Notes: generated by a model not told the origin, from the sequence alone. A DNA stretch of 10,504 nucleotides from Bacteroides sp. (GCA_019414725.1 DXLM01000091.1:1-10504); one strand, 5' to 3'; shown: positions 1 to 7,024, counted from the first letter of the stretch. A program made the numbers and translations.

Positions 1-917
1 AAAACTACCTCAGCCCCTTTATGGATGCCTGGCTCGGAGGCGCTCAAGACCAGCTTCAGGGCCAGATAGCATCGGCCAAAATTCCGCTTTCCCGCATGAT
101 TTCGCCCCAGCTATATTGGGTCATGTCGGGCGACGATTTCACGCTCGACATCAATAACCCGGACGATCCCAAGATACTCTGCGTGGGGAACAATCCCGAC
201 AGGCAAAACATTTACGGAGCGGCTTTGGGATTGTATAATTCCCGGATTGTCAAGCTCATAAATAAGAAAGGCCAGCTCAAATCGGGCATCATCATCGACG
301 AGTTGCCGACAATCTACTTCAAGGGACTCGACAACCTGATCGCCACGGCCAGAAGCAACAAGGTCGCCGTGCTGCTGTGCTTCCAGGATTTTTCACAGTT
401 GAAGAGGGACTACGGGGACAAGGAGGCCGCCGTCGTGATGAACACGGTGGGCAACATCTTCTCCGGGCAGGTCGTAGGTGAAACGGCCAAGACACTCTCG
501 GAACGGTTCGGTAAGGTATTGCAGAAGCGGCAGAGCATGACGTTGAGCCGCAGCGACAAATCGACATCCATATCCACGCAGCTGGACAGCCTGATCCCGG
601 CCTCGAAGATCTCGACGCTCACGCAGGGAATGTTCGTCGGGGCCGTGGCGGACAATTTCGACGAACGTATCGAGCAGAAGATTTTCCACTGCGAGATTGT
701 CGTGGACAACGAAAAAGTGAAAGCGGAAACGGCCCGGTACAAGAAGATACCACAAATTACCGATTTCACGGACGAGAACGGGACGGATCACATGAAACAG
801 GTCGTGCAGGAAAACTACGAACGTATCAAGGCAGAGGCCGGCCGCATCGTCGCCGAGGAACTGGAACGTATCAAGAACGACCCGGTGCTTTGCAAGCTCC
901 TGCCGGAACAGAACTAA
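1..917 (+). CDS. mobC: MobC/VirD4-type conjugative coupling protein, C-terminal part (5' end outside window)
   Basis: This is the type IV coupling ATPase that brings the relaxosome to the conjugative pore at the inner membrane. The frame is open from the window edge (residues NYLSPF precede the Met at 21), so the start and the Walker A motif lie upstream. Counting from that Met, a Walker B-like segment IIIDELP sits at residues 90-96 and a VirD4/TraG-type segment with the FQDFSQL core at about 120-132. A charged helical tail rich in E, K and R follows from about 240. The usual protein of this family in Bacteroides conjugative transposons is roughly twice this length, consistent with a truncated view rather than a broken gene. 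Base composition is clearly more GC-rich than the array to the right. A terminator follows directly, so this is probably the last gene of a mobilisation operon. The family is clear; the exact symbol is inferred from the Bacteroides context. Confidence 0.85.
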   Translation, partial: NYLSPFMDAWLGGAQDQLQGQIASAKIPLSRMISPQLYWVMSGDDFTLDINNPDDPKILCVGNNPDRQNIYGAALGLYNSRIVKLINKKGQLKSGIIIDELPTIYFKGLDNLIATARSNKVAVLLCFQDFSQLKRDYGDKEAAVVMNTVGNIFSGQVVGETAKTLSERFGKVLQKRQSMTLSRSDKSTSISTQLDSLIPASKISTLTQGMFVGAVADNFDERIEQKIFHCEIVVDNEKVKAETARYKKIPQITDFTDENGTDHMKQVVQENYERIKAEAGRIVAEELERIKNDPVLCKLLPEQN

Positions 918-943
918 ATGAACACAAACACCCCCGCAAACAC

Positions 944-979
944 CCTCCGTTACCTTAACGGGGGCTGTTTCTTGGTTTT
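944..979 (+). terminator. Intrinsic terminator after the coupling-protein gene
   Basis: A 9-bp stem pairs 944-952 with 956-964 (CCTCCGTTA / TAACGGGGG, with one T-G wobble) around a 3-base loop, followed by a T-rich run to 979. It lies 26 bases past the stop at 917. It separates the conjugation operon from the cargo genes. Confidence 0.75.
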
Positions 980-1037
980 ATAACCGCACAGCCGGTGTTT
1001 TGGAGCATAAAGTAGTGATTATGTGAACAGAAAACAT

Positions 1038-1045
1038 TATTTTTG
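1038..1045 (+). promoter_or_regulatory. Candidate Bacteroidales -7 element for the membrane-protein operon
   Basis: TATTTTTG fits the Bacteroidales -7 consensus TAnnTTTG and lies 26 bases before the ATG at 1072. The only nearby TTTG upstream (998-1001) is too far away to be a normal -33 element, so the call is weak. The rest of 980-1071 shows no gene. Confidence 0.3.
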
Positions 1046-1071
1046 TGTTCGGAATCCTTTTAATTATAAGT

Positions 1072-1353
1072 ATGACAGTTACCGATATATACGAAGCAAT
1101 GAACAGCAAGGCGGAAGCGTTTTTCGAGTGGTTGCAGGCTCACCCGAAATACGGGTTGCTGTTTGGTGTCGGGTTGCTTGCCCTATGGCTTGCAGGGTTG
1201 CTGTTCCGTTGGAAATGGGCGTGTCATTGGCAGTTTAACAGCAAACTGTGGTTATTTGACGATTGCAAGCCTGAAACACGCCGCAGGGTTCAGATTGTGT
1301 TGGTCAGCGTTCTGATTATACTTATATTGGTTGGTTTCTTTGTATGGAGATAA
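1072..1353 (+). CDS. Imm17-like small membrane immunity protein
   Basis: This is a 93-residue protein with two predicted membrane helices (about residues 27-46 and 72-92). They are joined by a loop carrying RWKWACHWQF and DDCKPETRRR. The N-terminus is amphipathic (AEAFFEWLQAHPK). The order of a short helix, a hydrophobic helix, a W/K-rich loop and a second helix is what I recall of immunity protein 17, found in polymorphic-toxin loci including Bacteroidales ones. It would protect the inner membrane or periplasm against a specific toxin; the toxin cannot be named. Start choice: ATG 1072 or ATG 1099 (which would begin MNSKAEAFF). The second gives a more typical length and cannot be excluded. 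It heads a four-gene operon and the next start is only 4 bases after its stop. Confidence 0.65.
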   Translation: MTVTDIYEAMNSKAEAFFEWLQAHPKYGLLFGVGLLALWLAGLLFRWKWACHWQFNSKLWLFDDCKPETRRRVQIVLVSVLIILILVGFFVWR

Positions 1354-1357
1354 CGGT

Positions 1358-1753
1358 ATGGAAAAGGACAATCGCAAATACCGGATCTGCTTCATCGACT
1401 ATATGTGGTATGTAGCCGAGATATGGCACGAAAGGGAGCGTACCAATCTCAACGGACGTATGCTACTGTTTTGGTGCTGGCTCTTCGTCCTACTCATACC
1501 GCTTGGGTTTCCGCCGATATTGCGCCTTTTCGGCTGGATGATTGGTTTGGCCATAGTGATTCCTCTCTGCTTTCTTCCCGATTTATTCTGCAAGCTACGC
1601 TATACAGCCGGACGGCGTGAAGCGCTCCGTGAACATTACGGGAAGATGAAACATCCCGGCAGGAAGCTCGCCAAAATAGTTCTTATCGCTATCGCCCTGA
1701 TCGTGGCAAATGTAGCGCTGATGTTCCACCTCGGATTTATACATTGGGCATGA
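1358..1753 (+). CDS. Three-helix membrane protein, paralog A of a tandem family
   Basis: A 131-residue protein with no named family that I recognise. The N-terminal 30 residues are aromatic and amphipathic (FIDYMWYVAEIWHERERTN). Membrane segments follow at about 35-52, 56-76 and 104-128, with a basic loop REALREHYGKMKHPG before the last. The next two genes show the same pattern: (F/Y)xx(D)Y(M/L)WxxxE near the start and a basic HY(G/A) loop, so this is the most diverged member of a triplet. The ATG at 1358 follows the previous stop by 4 bases (TAACGGTATG), and the stop TGA overlaps the next start, indicating translational coupling. The neighbouring Imm17-like gene suggests membrane immunity to pore-forming or envelope toxins; that is inference. 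Confidence 0.75.
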   Translation: MEKDNRKYRICFIDYMWYVAEIWHERERTNLNGRMLLFWCWLFVLLIPLGFPPILRLFGWMIGLAIVIPLCFLPDLFCKLRYTAGRREALREHYGKMKHPGRKLAKIVLIAIALIVANVALMFHLGFIHWA

Positions 1754-2142
1754 TGAAACGGCAGGAGAATAAGCAACGGTTTTATCTCTGGGATTACCTC
1801 TGGTGGGTCGGAGAGCGGTTGCACGAATACCACCTTCGCATCACAGGAGAGAGTATGCTGTTTATGTATTTCAATTTTTTGTTGTTTGTTCCGGTCATGT
1901 CGTTGCTTGCGTTTGCGAGGGTTTACCATACGTTTCAGCAATGTATGTGGGGTATCTATTTAGTCCTTGCACTGGTGTATGTGATATGGGGTGAAAAGCT
2001 TTACGGAGTCCGCAGGCGCAAAGCCGTCATGAGCCACTATGCTGATAGAAGATTCAAGCCTGCAACAGGTTTTCTCCTTTTCTTCCTGCCAGTAATGTTT
2101 TTTGTGGCTATGATTATCACAATCGTTTCATTGATGAAATAA
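1750..2142 (+). CDS. Three-helix membrane protein, paralog B of a tandem family
   Basis: A 130-residue protein beginning ATGATG, with the first ATG overlapping the preceding TGA stop (ATGA). Either Met could be used. The N-terminus reads QRFYLWDYLWWVGERLHEY, membrane segments lie at about 37-57, 65-81 and 105-128, and the basic loop is RRRKAVMSHYADRRFKP. Its first 40 bases of conserved code are nearly identical to those of paralog C (five differences over 42 positions, 1774-1815 versus 2169-2210), so the duplication is recent relative to paralog A. No catalytic motif is visible. A membrane immunity role is inferred only from context. Confidence 0.75.
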   Translation: MMKRQENKQRFYLWDYLWWVGERLHEYHLRITGESMLFMYFNFLLFVPVMSLLAFARVYHTFQQCMWGIYLVLALVYVIWGEKLYGVRRRKAVMSHYADRRFKPATGFLLFFLPVMFFVAMIITIVSLMK

Positions 2143-2150
2143 ATAACGGC

Positions 2151-2531
2151 ATGAAGAATAACGGCAGACAACGGTTCTATCTCTGGGACTACCTCTGGTG
2201 GATGGGGGAGAAATTGGAACAAGCAAGACGAACAGGCAGGGTCGATGGCGAAATGATGCTCTCGATTTATATCTTCGCTCTTTTGATATTCCCTATGATG
2301 ACTGTTACTATCCGGCTTTTTCCAGGTGTGTCGGCATTGTTGCCATGTGTCGTTTTTAGCATTGTCACATTTGCCGTTATGTCGCTCGTCAGCAGGATTT
2401 ACAAATGGCGAGGCAAAGCAGTGATGTCTCACTATGCCAAGTGCAGGTTTAACGAACTCCTTGCGGTTCTGTTATTTTTCCTTGCGATAGCCATTATCTG
2501 CTTTATGATGTATCTTCTTGACAAAAAGTGA
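2151..2531 (+). CDS. Three-helix membrane protein, paralog C of a tandem family
   Basis: A 126-residue protein starting 8 bases after paralog B ends. It shares RQRFYLWDYLWWMGEKLEQ at residues 6-24 and GKAVMSHYAKCRF at 88-100 with paralog B. The hydrophobic segments (about 35-54, 62-82 and 101-123) have diverged in sequence but kept their placement. Conserved cytoplasm-facing motifs with variable membrane helices are what would be expected if the helices recognise different partners; this is inference. It is the last gene of the plus-strand operon and converges on the lipoprotein gene 28 bases away. I see no convincing hairpin terminator between them. Confidence 0.75.
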   Translation: MKNNGRQRFYLWDYLWWMGEKLEQARRTGRVDGEMMLSIYIFALLIFPMMTVTIRLFPGVSALLPCVVFSIVTFAVMSLVSRIYKWRGKAVMSHYAKCRFNELLAVLLFFLAIAIICFMMYLLDKK

Positions 2532-2559
2532 AACAAGCTTTGATACGAACTCCGGGCCG

Positions 2560-3150
2560 TTATATCGAATGGTCTAACTCGATGTACCAGTTTCCCTTGA
2601 TGGGCTTGTACAGCGTGGTGTCGTTGTACGTCCTGCGGTAGATCTCGTTCAGGTCGCCATGTTCGGTGATACGGATATTCCGACGGCTTCTCAATCCGGG
2701 ATCGTAAACGAAACTCTTGGACGTTCCGGCATCCACGATGCCGTGGGAGTAGTACGGCATAACGAGGCTCACATATACCGAATCTGCCGTTCCCCATTCC
2801 CTGCGATCAACAAGGATAAAACCGCATCCAATCTCTGATAACAGGGAGTCGAGTAGGATTCGCTCCGGCTTCAACAGTCCATATACCGGGATGTCTTGTT
2901 CATCATTCGTTTCATGGGATGTATCGCTTTGCTCCATTGAATCAAGTATAATGACCTCTTCCGGAGAAAGCGGCGGGTAGTGAAAACTACCTTCTGAACT
3001 CTCTGCCATGATTTCGTACACCTTACGGAACGCCACCTCGTGCGTGGTGAAATGGCGTATCATTTCCTCGTCCGACGGCGGCATGGGAGGCTCTCCGCAG
3101 CTTACGGCAAGCAGGATTACAAATAACAGGATTATGACTGGTGTTCTCAT
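2560..3150 (-). CDS. Predicted lipoprotein of unknown function at the array terminus
   Basis: A 196-residue protein with a hydrophobic signal (residues 4-17) and a lipobox AVSC ending at Cys18, so it should be lipid-anchored in the envelope. The mature part is acidic at first (SDEEMIRHF, and a stretch around residues 68-85), then moderately basic, ending in GNWYIELDHSI. I do not recognise the family. Envelope-anchored immunity proteins against periplasmic toxins have this size and layout, but so do many Bacteroidales lipoproteins. It is the most downstream gene of the minus-strand array and lies immediately after repeat R1. Unlike all the other array genes it has no hairpin repeat at its 3' end, and it is visibly less AT-rich than the array genes, resembling the plus-strand operon. 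It may be a fixed platform gene rather than a mobile unit. Confidence 0.75.
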   Translation of the reverse strand: MRTPVIILLFVILLAVSCGEPPMPPSDEEMIRHFTTHEVAFRKVYEIMAESSEGSFHYPPLSPEEVIILDSMEQSDTSHETNDEQDIPVYGLLKPERILLDSLLSEIGCGFILVDRREWGTADSVYVSLVMPYYSHGIVDAGTSKSFVYDPGLRSRRNIRITEHGDLNEIYRRTYNDTTLYKPIKGNWYIELDHSI

Positions 3151-3161
3151 TTTCTAATGTT

Positions 3162-3211
3162 TAATGTTCTGTGGCTAACCAATCTTGTTTAGGGAGTTGA
3201 GCCATTTGTTA
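3162..3211 (-). repeat. R1, attC-like hairpin repeat
   Basis: Plus strand TAATGTTCT...TTTGTTA. Bases 3172-3179 (TGGCTAAC) pair with 3196-3204 (GTTGAGCCA), leaving G3199 bulged. The repeat encodes the last codons of the 3175-4125 gene, whose TAG stop is in the stem. Its private arm match to R2 is poor, the only such case in the array. Confidence 0.75.
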
Positions 3212-4125
3212 ATAGCATCCAATCTGTTATTCTGTTTAATGGTATCTTCATTTCTACATAATTTGATTTGCCGAATAACGGAGTTCTGCATAATTGAATC
3301 GGATTTGAAAAGCAGTTCTAAAACGGCTTCATAACATTTGGAATATCTGGACAATTCATCCAATATATTTGCGTCTTTTAGAATATACAGGTTGAAATTG
3401 TACACAAATGACTTGTAACTGAAAATCTCCGACTGTAATGCTGCTGCATCAAGACAAGTATAAAACAATTCCTTATCGTGCTGATATAGCCACATATAAT
3501 CAGATGAGTTCAGGTTGTAGTGCAATAAAGTTTCCGAACGGACAAATGGAAGCCCCGTATTTGAGCCTACCAGATAACGGTATGTCTCATTGACTATTGA
3601 CTCAACTATTTCAATGGATTCTGATTGTTTGTCCGATTCCCGTATTTCTGTAAATGTATCGGCAATAAGAACTTCCACATCCTGCGATTTGTAATATATA
3701 CCGTTTTTTTGCCAGCGGAATCTACGGATATATTCTTCAGAAGTCGGACAACAGAACAGTAAAGTATTTAACAATCGGTTCAGATATATTCGCTTATCTG
3801 GAATATGACAACGGTGTAACCCTATTATGGAGCCATAAGCGTATAGCTTTCCAAACTCGTTTTCCTCCGAATTTGAATTTTTAGGCATGTAATACAACCG
3901 CACAATATTGAAAATGAAATAATATATATCAAGATATTTCAATGTATCAGCCGATTCTCCATATTTGTTAAGTAAATGCCGCTCCAGTTTCTCGCCATAC
4001 CATAAGTAGTCATCGGGATTTATTTGAAACAACCGATGAAACTTAGGTTTTGATAATGAAAAGTTCTTGTTTCTACTTTTCATTCGTTCCAGTAAGGCGA
4101 CAATAATTCTATTCGTTATATCCAT
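3175..4125 (-). CDS. Unrecognised 316-residue protein, array gene 1 (candidate immunity protein)
   Basis: This is the second-largest gene in the array. The product is predicted mainly helical and rich in Y, L, N and K, with paired segments such as DDYLWYGEKLERHL (about 38-51) and LKYLDIYYFIFNIVRLYY (62-79). There is no signal peptide, clear membrane helix or known catalytic motif, and I cannot assign a family. The conceptual end runs through repeat R1: the residues from NKWLNSLNKIG to the TAG stop are encoded by the hairpin, so the native end may have been replaced. The ATG at 4125 is only 5 bases after R2 and lacks the A-rich leader seen before the other array genes. Met15 (ATG at 4083, preceded by GAACGA) is an alternative start. 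Its place among immunity genes suggests immunity, without direct evidence. Confidence 0.7.
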   Translation of the reverse strand: MDITNRIIVALLERMKSRNKNFSLSKPKFHRLFQINPDDYLWYGEKLERHLLNKYGESADTLKYLDIYYFIFNIVRLYYMPKNSNSEENEFGKLYAYGSIIGLHRCHIPDKRIYLNRLLNTLLFCCPTSEEYIRRFRWQKNGIYYKSQDVEVLIADTFTEIRESDKQSESIEIVESIVNETYRYLVGSNTGLPFVRSETLLHYNLNSSDYMWLYQHDKELFYTCLDAAALQSEIFSYKSFVYNFNLYILKDANILDELSRYSKCYEAVLELLFKSDSIMQNSVIRQIKLCRNEDTIKQNNRLDAINKWLNSLNKIG

Positions 4126-4130
4126 AGCTG

Positions 4131-4179
4131 TAATGTTCGGTGGATAATCAATCTTTCAGAGAGATTTATCTGCTTGTTA
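4131..4179 (-). repeat. R2, attC-like hairpin repeat
   Basis: Plus strand TAATGTTCGG...CTTGTTA. Bases 4140-4149 (GTGGATAATC) pair with 4163-4173 (GATTTATCTGC) over ten pairs including two G-T, leaving T4167 bulged. The right arm TTATAAAC matches the left arm of R3 in inverted orientation. Confidence 0.85.
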
Positions 4180-4184
4180 TAAAC

Positions 4185-4679
4185 CTATTTGAAATTTGTC
4201 AGTATATCATTCTTTTTATTGGAAGACAACATTTCCAATAAATGATTGAAGCTATCGCAAACAAATTCTGCCGAATCTTCAAATTCAGGTTCAACTCCAT
4301 AATAGATTTTACCGTAATTTTCCGGAGATAAATCTATGCACAAATATTGGTATCCGTCTTTTACTGACATAAGAATAGGAATATGGCTATCCCAAAACAG
4401 GCGAATCATATCGCAGGATTCCTTATCATCTGCCAACGCCTCAAGTCCCATCAGCTCAAATTCATTCCAACGGAATCCGCTATCGCTTTCTCCGTTAAAG
4501 TCCTCTATGGAATTAAACCATACATTATCACTTTCATTCGTGATTGTCTGAAACCGTTGTAAAAACTCCTGATAGTCCGCAGGAAGTTCGGAATACCGAT
4601 TTTGTAAATCAGAGCTTAATTCTTTTCTTTCCAATCGTTCTGTAACGACGAATCCTATATTTTTCAGTGCTTCAATCAT
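4185..4679 (-). CDS. SMI1/KNR4 (SUKH) superfamily immunity protein
   Basis: A 164-residue cytoplasmic protein with the SUKH layout. The helix LPADYQEFLQRF is at residues 32-43. A central W/F and acidic region follows (WFNSIEDFNGES and FRWNEFELMGLEAL). The core strands are HIPILMSVKDGYQYLCIDL at 99-117 and GKIYYGVEPEFEDSAE at 123-138. The closing helix is SFNHLLEML at 143-151. SUKH proteins are widespread immunity proteins that bind and block nuclease and other toxins of contact-dependent systems; the partner cannot be read from sequence. The TAG stop lies 6 bases before repeat R2. The leader before ATG 4679 is A-rich (AAATAAAAAT), as is usual in this phylum. Confidence 0.85.
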   Translation of the reverse strand: MIEALKNIGFVVTERLERKELSSDLQNRYSELPADYQEFLQRFQTITNESDNVWFNSIEDFNGESDSGFRWNEFELMGLEALADDKESCDMIRLFWDSHIPILMSVKDGYQYLCIDLSPENYGKIYYGVEPEFEDSAEFVCDSFNHLLEMLSSNKKNDILTNFK

Positions 4680-4699
4680 ATTTTTATTTTACGAGTTTA

Positions 4700-4747
4700 T
4701 AATGGGTTGGTGAGGGACAGCGTTTAGCTGTTATATCGACCTTGTTA
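4700..4747 (-). repeat. R3, divergent attC-like repeat
   Basis: It keeps the flanks TAATG and CTTGTTA and the arms, but has a different core: ACAGC (4717-4721) pairs with GCTGT (4727-4731) around a GTTTA loop. The CGTTTAG loop motif recurs in R12. The left arm GAGTTTATAA belongs to the SUKH unit; the right arm TTAGTAATA matches the left arm of R4. Confidence 0.65.
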
Positions 4748-4757
4748 GTAATATATT

Positions 4758-5375
4758 TCACAGAGAATAAATGTAACATAACTCCCAAATTATGTCAATA
4801 GTGGAATTTAGCCCAAGTTTATCAAAGAACATTTTCATTTCCCCTGATAGGTTATTATTGAAAATATTTTCAATAATAACCCGGCAGTTTTTTTTACTGT
4901 TTAGTATCTTCTTATTGTAATTAGCCTGTTCCAAGACCATCTTATAAAACGGCATGAGATATAAGGTAAACACCTCATATCGCCCATTATGAAAAGAAGG
5001 TGTCTTCATTTCTTTTTGAGACACATTAATTAAATTAACCAAACTGCCGCTTTCAATAATATTGACTATTTTACTTTCGCATTCTTTGAAAAAAGTTTCA
5101 TCGCAGGTTTGGTTATATCCAATCTGGATCTTAATGTTTGCTGACAGATTTTCAAGCCCATCATCCGGACGATCAATGACACCAACCCACATTGTTACTT
5201 CTAATGAGCCATTATGTTTATATACTCGTGCTATTATATAACAATAATATATATCAATGATATGTTTACTTAAACATATAAGATCATCATACCATAATTT
5301 CTTAGGGCACTTAAAGTTATACTCATTGAGTAAATGTTGAAATTCATTTATAACACTGTGAAATTCAGATTTCAT
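4758..5375 (-). CDS. Unrecognised 205-residue protein, array gene 3 (candidate immunity protein)
   Basis: I chose ATG 5375 (MKSEFHSVINEFQHLL). The longer open frame up to 5510 runs through repeat R4 and into the neighbouring gene, and that extension (with NLPRKRSVSHQ) is translation of the hairpin. The product has an N-terminal helix (residues 3-18), an alternating strand-like middle containing YCYIIARVYKHNGSLEVTMWVGVIDRPDDG (about 40-70), and an asparagine-rich helical C-terminus. No signal peptide or membrane helix is seen. I do not recognise the family. It is very AT-rich even for this array, and ends in TGA just before R3. The immunity role is inferred from position only. Confidence 0.7.
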   Translation of the reverse strand: MKSEFHSVINEFQHLLNEYNFKCPKKLWYDDLICLSKHIIDIYYCYIIARVYKHNGSLEVTMWVGVIDRPDDGLENLSANIKIQIGYNQTCDETFFKECESKIVNIIESGSLVNLINVSQKEMKTPSFHNGRYEVFTLYLMPFYKMVLEQANYNKKILNSKKNCRVIIENIFNNNLSGEMKMFFDKLGLNSTIDIIWELCYIYSL

Positions 5376-5384
5376 ATTTATTAC

Positions 5385-5436
5385 TAATGGTTGGTGGCTA
5401 ACCGACCTTTTTCTGGGGAGGTTTAGCCGCATGTTA
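5385..5436 (-). repeat. R4, attC-like hairpin repeat
   Basis: Plus strand TAATGGTTGG...CATGTTA. Bases 5394-5403 (GTGGCTAACC) pair with 5420-5430 (GGTTTAGCCGC) over ten pairs, leaving T5424 bulged. A short CC/GG pairing at 5406-5407 and 5417-5418 may extend the hairpin. The right arm TTAATCG matches the left arm of R5. Confidence 0.85.
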
Positions 5437-5443
5437 ATCGTCT

Positions 5444-5908
5444 TTATTGGATTGAATGTATTATTAAAGATACTTCGTCTTTTTGGTAATGATAAGTTTT
5501 TATTATACAAGATGTTTTTTGTAGTGATAAAAACACTTTAACCGATGCTTCACAATAGGGAGACAAAGAATCAAATAGGACTAATTCAGTAGAATCCCAT
5601 TTTACTTCAACTTCTTCTATCGGTTCTGCTCCAGTTACTATATCATTCTCCAGAAGTTTTTCCACCGTTAGATAATCGGGAGCATACTTCCAACGAATTA
5701 TTAAGATTGCTCCATCTTTATTTACTATGCGTGTAGCCATCGGTTCATCTCCCATTACCAATAGGACATGATTGTCTATATAGATTTTCCCCAAGTAATC
5801 TGTTACGCTACATATAGCATTGTAGTCTTCTTGACCGTTCCATTGATGGGCATATTGTTGCTCAACAATGACAAATGGGCTTCCTTCTGTTGCAATCCAA
5901 TTATTCAT
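5444..5908 (-). CDS. Imm21-like immunity protein
   Basis: A 154-residue cytoplasmic protein. The opening MNNWIATEGSPFVIVEQQYAHQW, the DYLGKIYIDNHVLLVMGDEP segment (GDEP at 53-56), the strand IIRWKYA (70-76) and the late VLFDSLSPY (110-118) follow in order the pattern I recall of immunity protein 21. In that family a GDEP motif and a later R-W strand are conserved and the chain ends in short strands, as here (VSLIIHSIQ). The family is predicted to neutralise polymorphic-toxin domains; the cognate toxin is unknown. The TAA stop lies 7 bases before R4, and the leader is GAGAAAAAAT. Confidence 0.7.
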   Translation of the reverse strand: MNNWIATEGSPFVIVEQQYAHQWNGQEDYNAICSVTDYLGKIYIDNHVLLVMGDEPMATRIVNKDGAILIIRWKYAPDYLTVEKLLENDIVTGAEPIEEVEVKWDSTELVLFDSLSPYCEASVKVFLSLQKTSCIIKTYHYQKDEVSLIIHSIQ

Positions 5909-5924
5909 ATTTTTTCTCAGCGAT

Positions 5925-5971
5925 TAATGTCCGGCAGCGTTCCGCTTATTCAGTCGGTTTGCTGTTTGTTA
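5925..5971 (-). repeat. R5, attC-like hairpin repeat, CAGC subtype
   Basis: CAGC (5935-5938) pairs with GCTG (5961-5964). A symmetric 3x3 internal loop (GTT/TTT) follows, then CCG (5942-5944) pairs with CGG (5955-5957) around a 10-base loop. It differs from R8 at only two of 47 positions. The right arm TTAGCAGTC matches the left arm of R6. Confidence 0.85.
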
Positions 5972-5977
5972 GCAGTC

Positions 5978-6355
5978 TCATTCACAATCTTCATAACGAC
6001 TATATTTCTTAATCCATCCGTTTGACGAATATAGTTCGCCTGACAAGCCATCAGAAATATTGGTTATCGAATCTATCTCTTCGTCTGGATTTGAAATTTG
6101 CCAGCCATCAAGTTCTTGCTCAAAGAGGAAAAGTGTATTATGCAAAGTTGCATCAACCATCCGTGTCGCAATCCTCTGAATTAGTTTTATGGTATCGGTA
6201 GTAAGAGATAGACTTTTTAGTTCCTCATTCAATTTTTTTATTGATGAAGCTTTTGCACCTCCATTAAGGATATTATCAAGAGTGTGTAAACTATTATCTC
6301 TCACACTCTCTATATACATTTTTCCAAATTGATTTAATACTTCTTCGTTTTCCAT
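5978..6355 (-). CDS. Unrecognised 125-residue protein, array gene 5 (candidate immunity protein)
   Basis: A small acidic cytoplasmic protein, predicted largely helical. The central motif RMVDATLHNTLFLFEQELDGW (about residues 65-85) is the most family-like part, and the C-terminus holds GLSGELYSSNGWIKKYSRYED. I recall similar DxxLHxxLxxxEQ motifs in small immunity-context proteins but cannot name a family. The start ATG 6355 has a purine-rich leader (AAAAAAAGGAAGAA). The TGA stop lies 6 bases before R5. Its boundaries fit a complete unit with a perfect 9-bp arm pair. Confidence 0.75.
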   Translation of the reverse strand: MENEEVLNQFGKMYIESVRDNSLHTLDNILNGGAKASSIKKLNEELKSLSLTTDTIKLIQRIATRMVDATLHNTLFLFEQELDGWQISNPDEEIDSITNISDGLSGELYSSNGWIKKYSRYEDCE

Positions 6356-6378
6356 TTCTTCCTTTTTTTATTGACTGC

Positions 6379-6428
6379 TAATGTTTGGTAGCTAACCGAC
6401 CTTTACAGGAATGTTCAGCCGCTTGTTA
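6379..6428 (-). repeat. R6, attC-like hairpin repeat
   Basis: Bases 6388-6396 (GTAGCTAAC) pair with 6413-6422 (GTTCAGCCGC), with C6416 bulged and one A-C mismatch (6390/6420). The right arm TTATAGGCT matches the left arm of R7. Confidence 0.8.
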
Positions 6429-6433
6429 TAGGC

Positions 6434-7003
6434 TCAATATGTTTCGTATAACGGATTTATATATGGTTCTTTATAAAAGTTAATTCCTTTAACCTTGTTT
6501 TCATAGCATATTTTTACAAAGCTTTCTTGAACAATGGGATACCATAATTCAAGACCTTTGGCTTTGACTATCATTTTATCACCTAAACTATCCTTCTTAA
6601 ATGAAATCGAAGTATAATCGCCTATTGTTTGATTGAATATTGATTTGTTCCTATCAATACAATCAACGATACTTAAAAATAGGGGAATATAATATTCTCC
6701 AATAATTTTACCACGATAATAAACATCAGCCCCAATTAACTGCAAATCGTCATTCTTGCTACTGATGATTAACGAAGCCATTTTTTTACTTATTAAAGGA
6801 ACTGCGTCACTCATAACGTAATCATACCTTAAAAATGAATTTAAGCTTACCTTTTCATTCAACACAAAAATGACACGACTCTTACTGGGTAGATTAACAG
6901 ACTCATTCCCCAAAAACATTAGGTAATTGGGACTGTTTTCCCGGTCATATTTAAGCCAATATGAATTAGGATATTTATTCGTTATACACCATACATAGTA
7001 CAT
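6434..7003 (-). CDS. Imm11/DUF1629-like immunity protein
   Basis: A 189-residue cytoplasmic protein. The segment DAVPLISKKMASLIIS (about 66-81), followed by a spacer and EYYIPLFLSIVDCIDRNKSIF (103-123), resembles the core of DUF1629/Imm11. In that family a 'serine-lysine-x-hydrophobic' helix precedes a YY..N/L...D.LD segment and a serine. The remaining C-terminal region (KAKGLELWYPIVQESFVKICYENKVKGINF) matches the usual strand-helix-strand end, with a final helix selecting the short GINF strand. This family is found beside many toxin classes. The ATG at 7003 has the leader AAAAAGAAAGAAAT. The unit has a 9-bp private arm. Confidence 0.65.
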   Translation of the reverse strand: MYYVWCITNKYPNSYWLKYDRENSPNYLMFLGNESVNLPSKSRVIFVLNEKVSLNSFLRYDYVMSDAVPLISKKMASLIISSKNDDLQLIGADVYYRGKIIGEYYIPLFLSIVDCIDRNKSIFNQTIGDYTSISFKKDSLGDKMIVKAKGLELWYPIVQESFVKICYENKVKGINFYKEPYINPLYETY

Positions 7004-7024
7004 ATTTCTTTCTTTTTAAGCCTA

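Noticed and set aside
319..791. Three overlapping minus-strand open frames within the coupling-protein gene
   Set aside because: They are antisense to a clear conserved coding frame, rich in R/C/P-type shadow composition, and have no recognisable domain.
1023..1238. Plus-strand frame of 71 residues overlapping the Imm17-like gene
   Set aside because: It is out of frame with the hydrophobic two-helix protein and shows no family features; the Imm17-like frame explains the region.
5376..5510. N-terminal extension of the 4758-5375 gene
   Set aside because: The extension is encoded by repeat R4 and the next gene's 3' end; the Met at 5375 has a normal A-rich leader.
5768..6025. Plus-strand frame containing GSVPLIQSVCCLL, which recurs in another frame at 7984-8313
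   Set aside because: The shared peptide is only translation of repeats R5 and R8 on the non-coding strand; both frames oppose well-supported genes.
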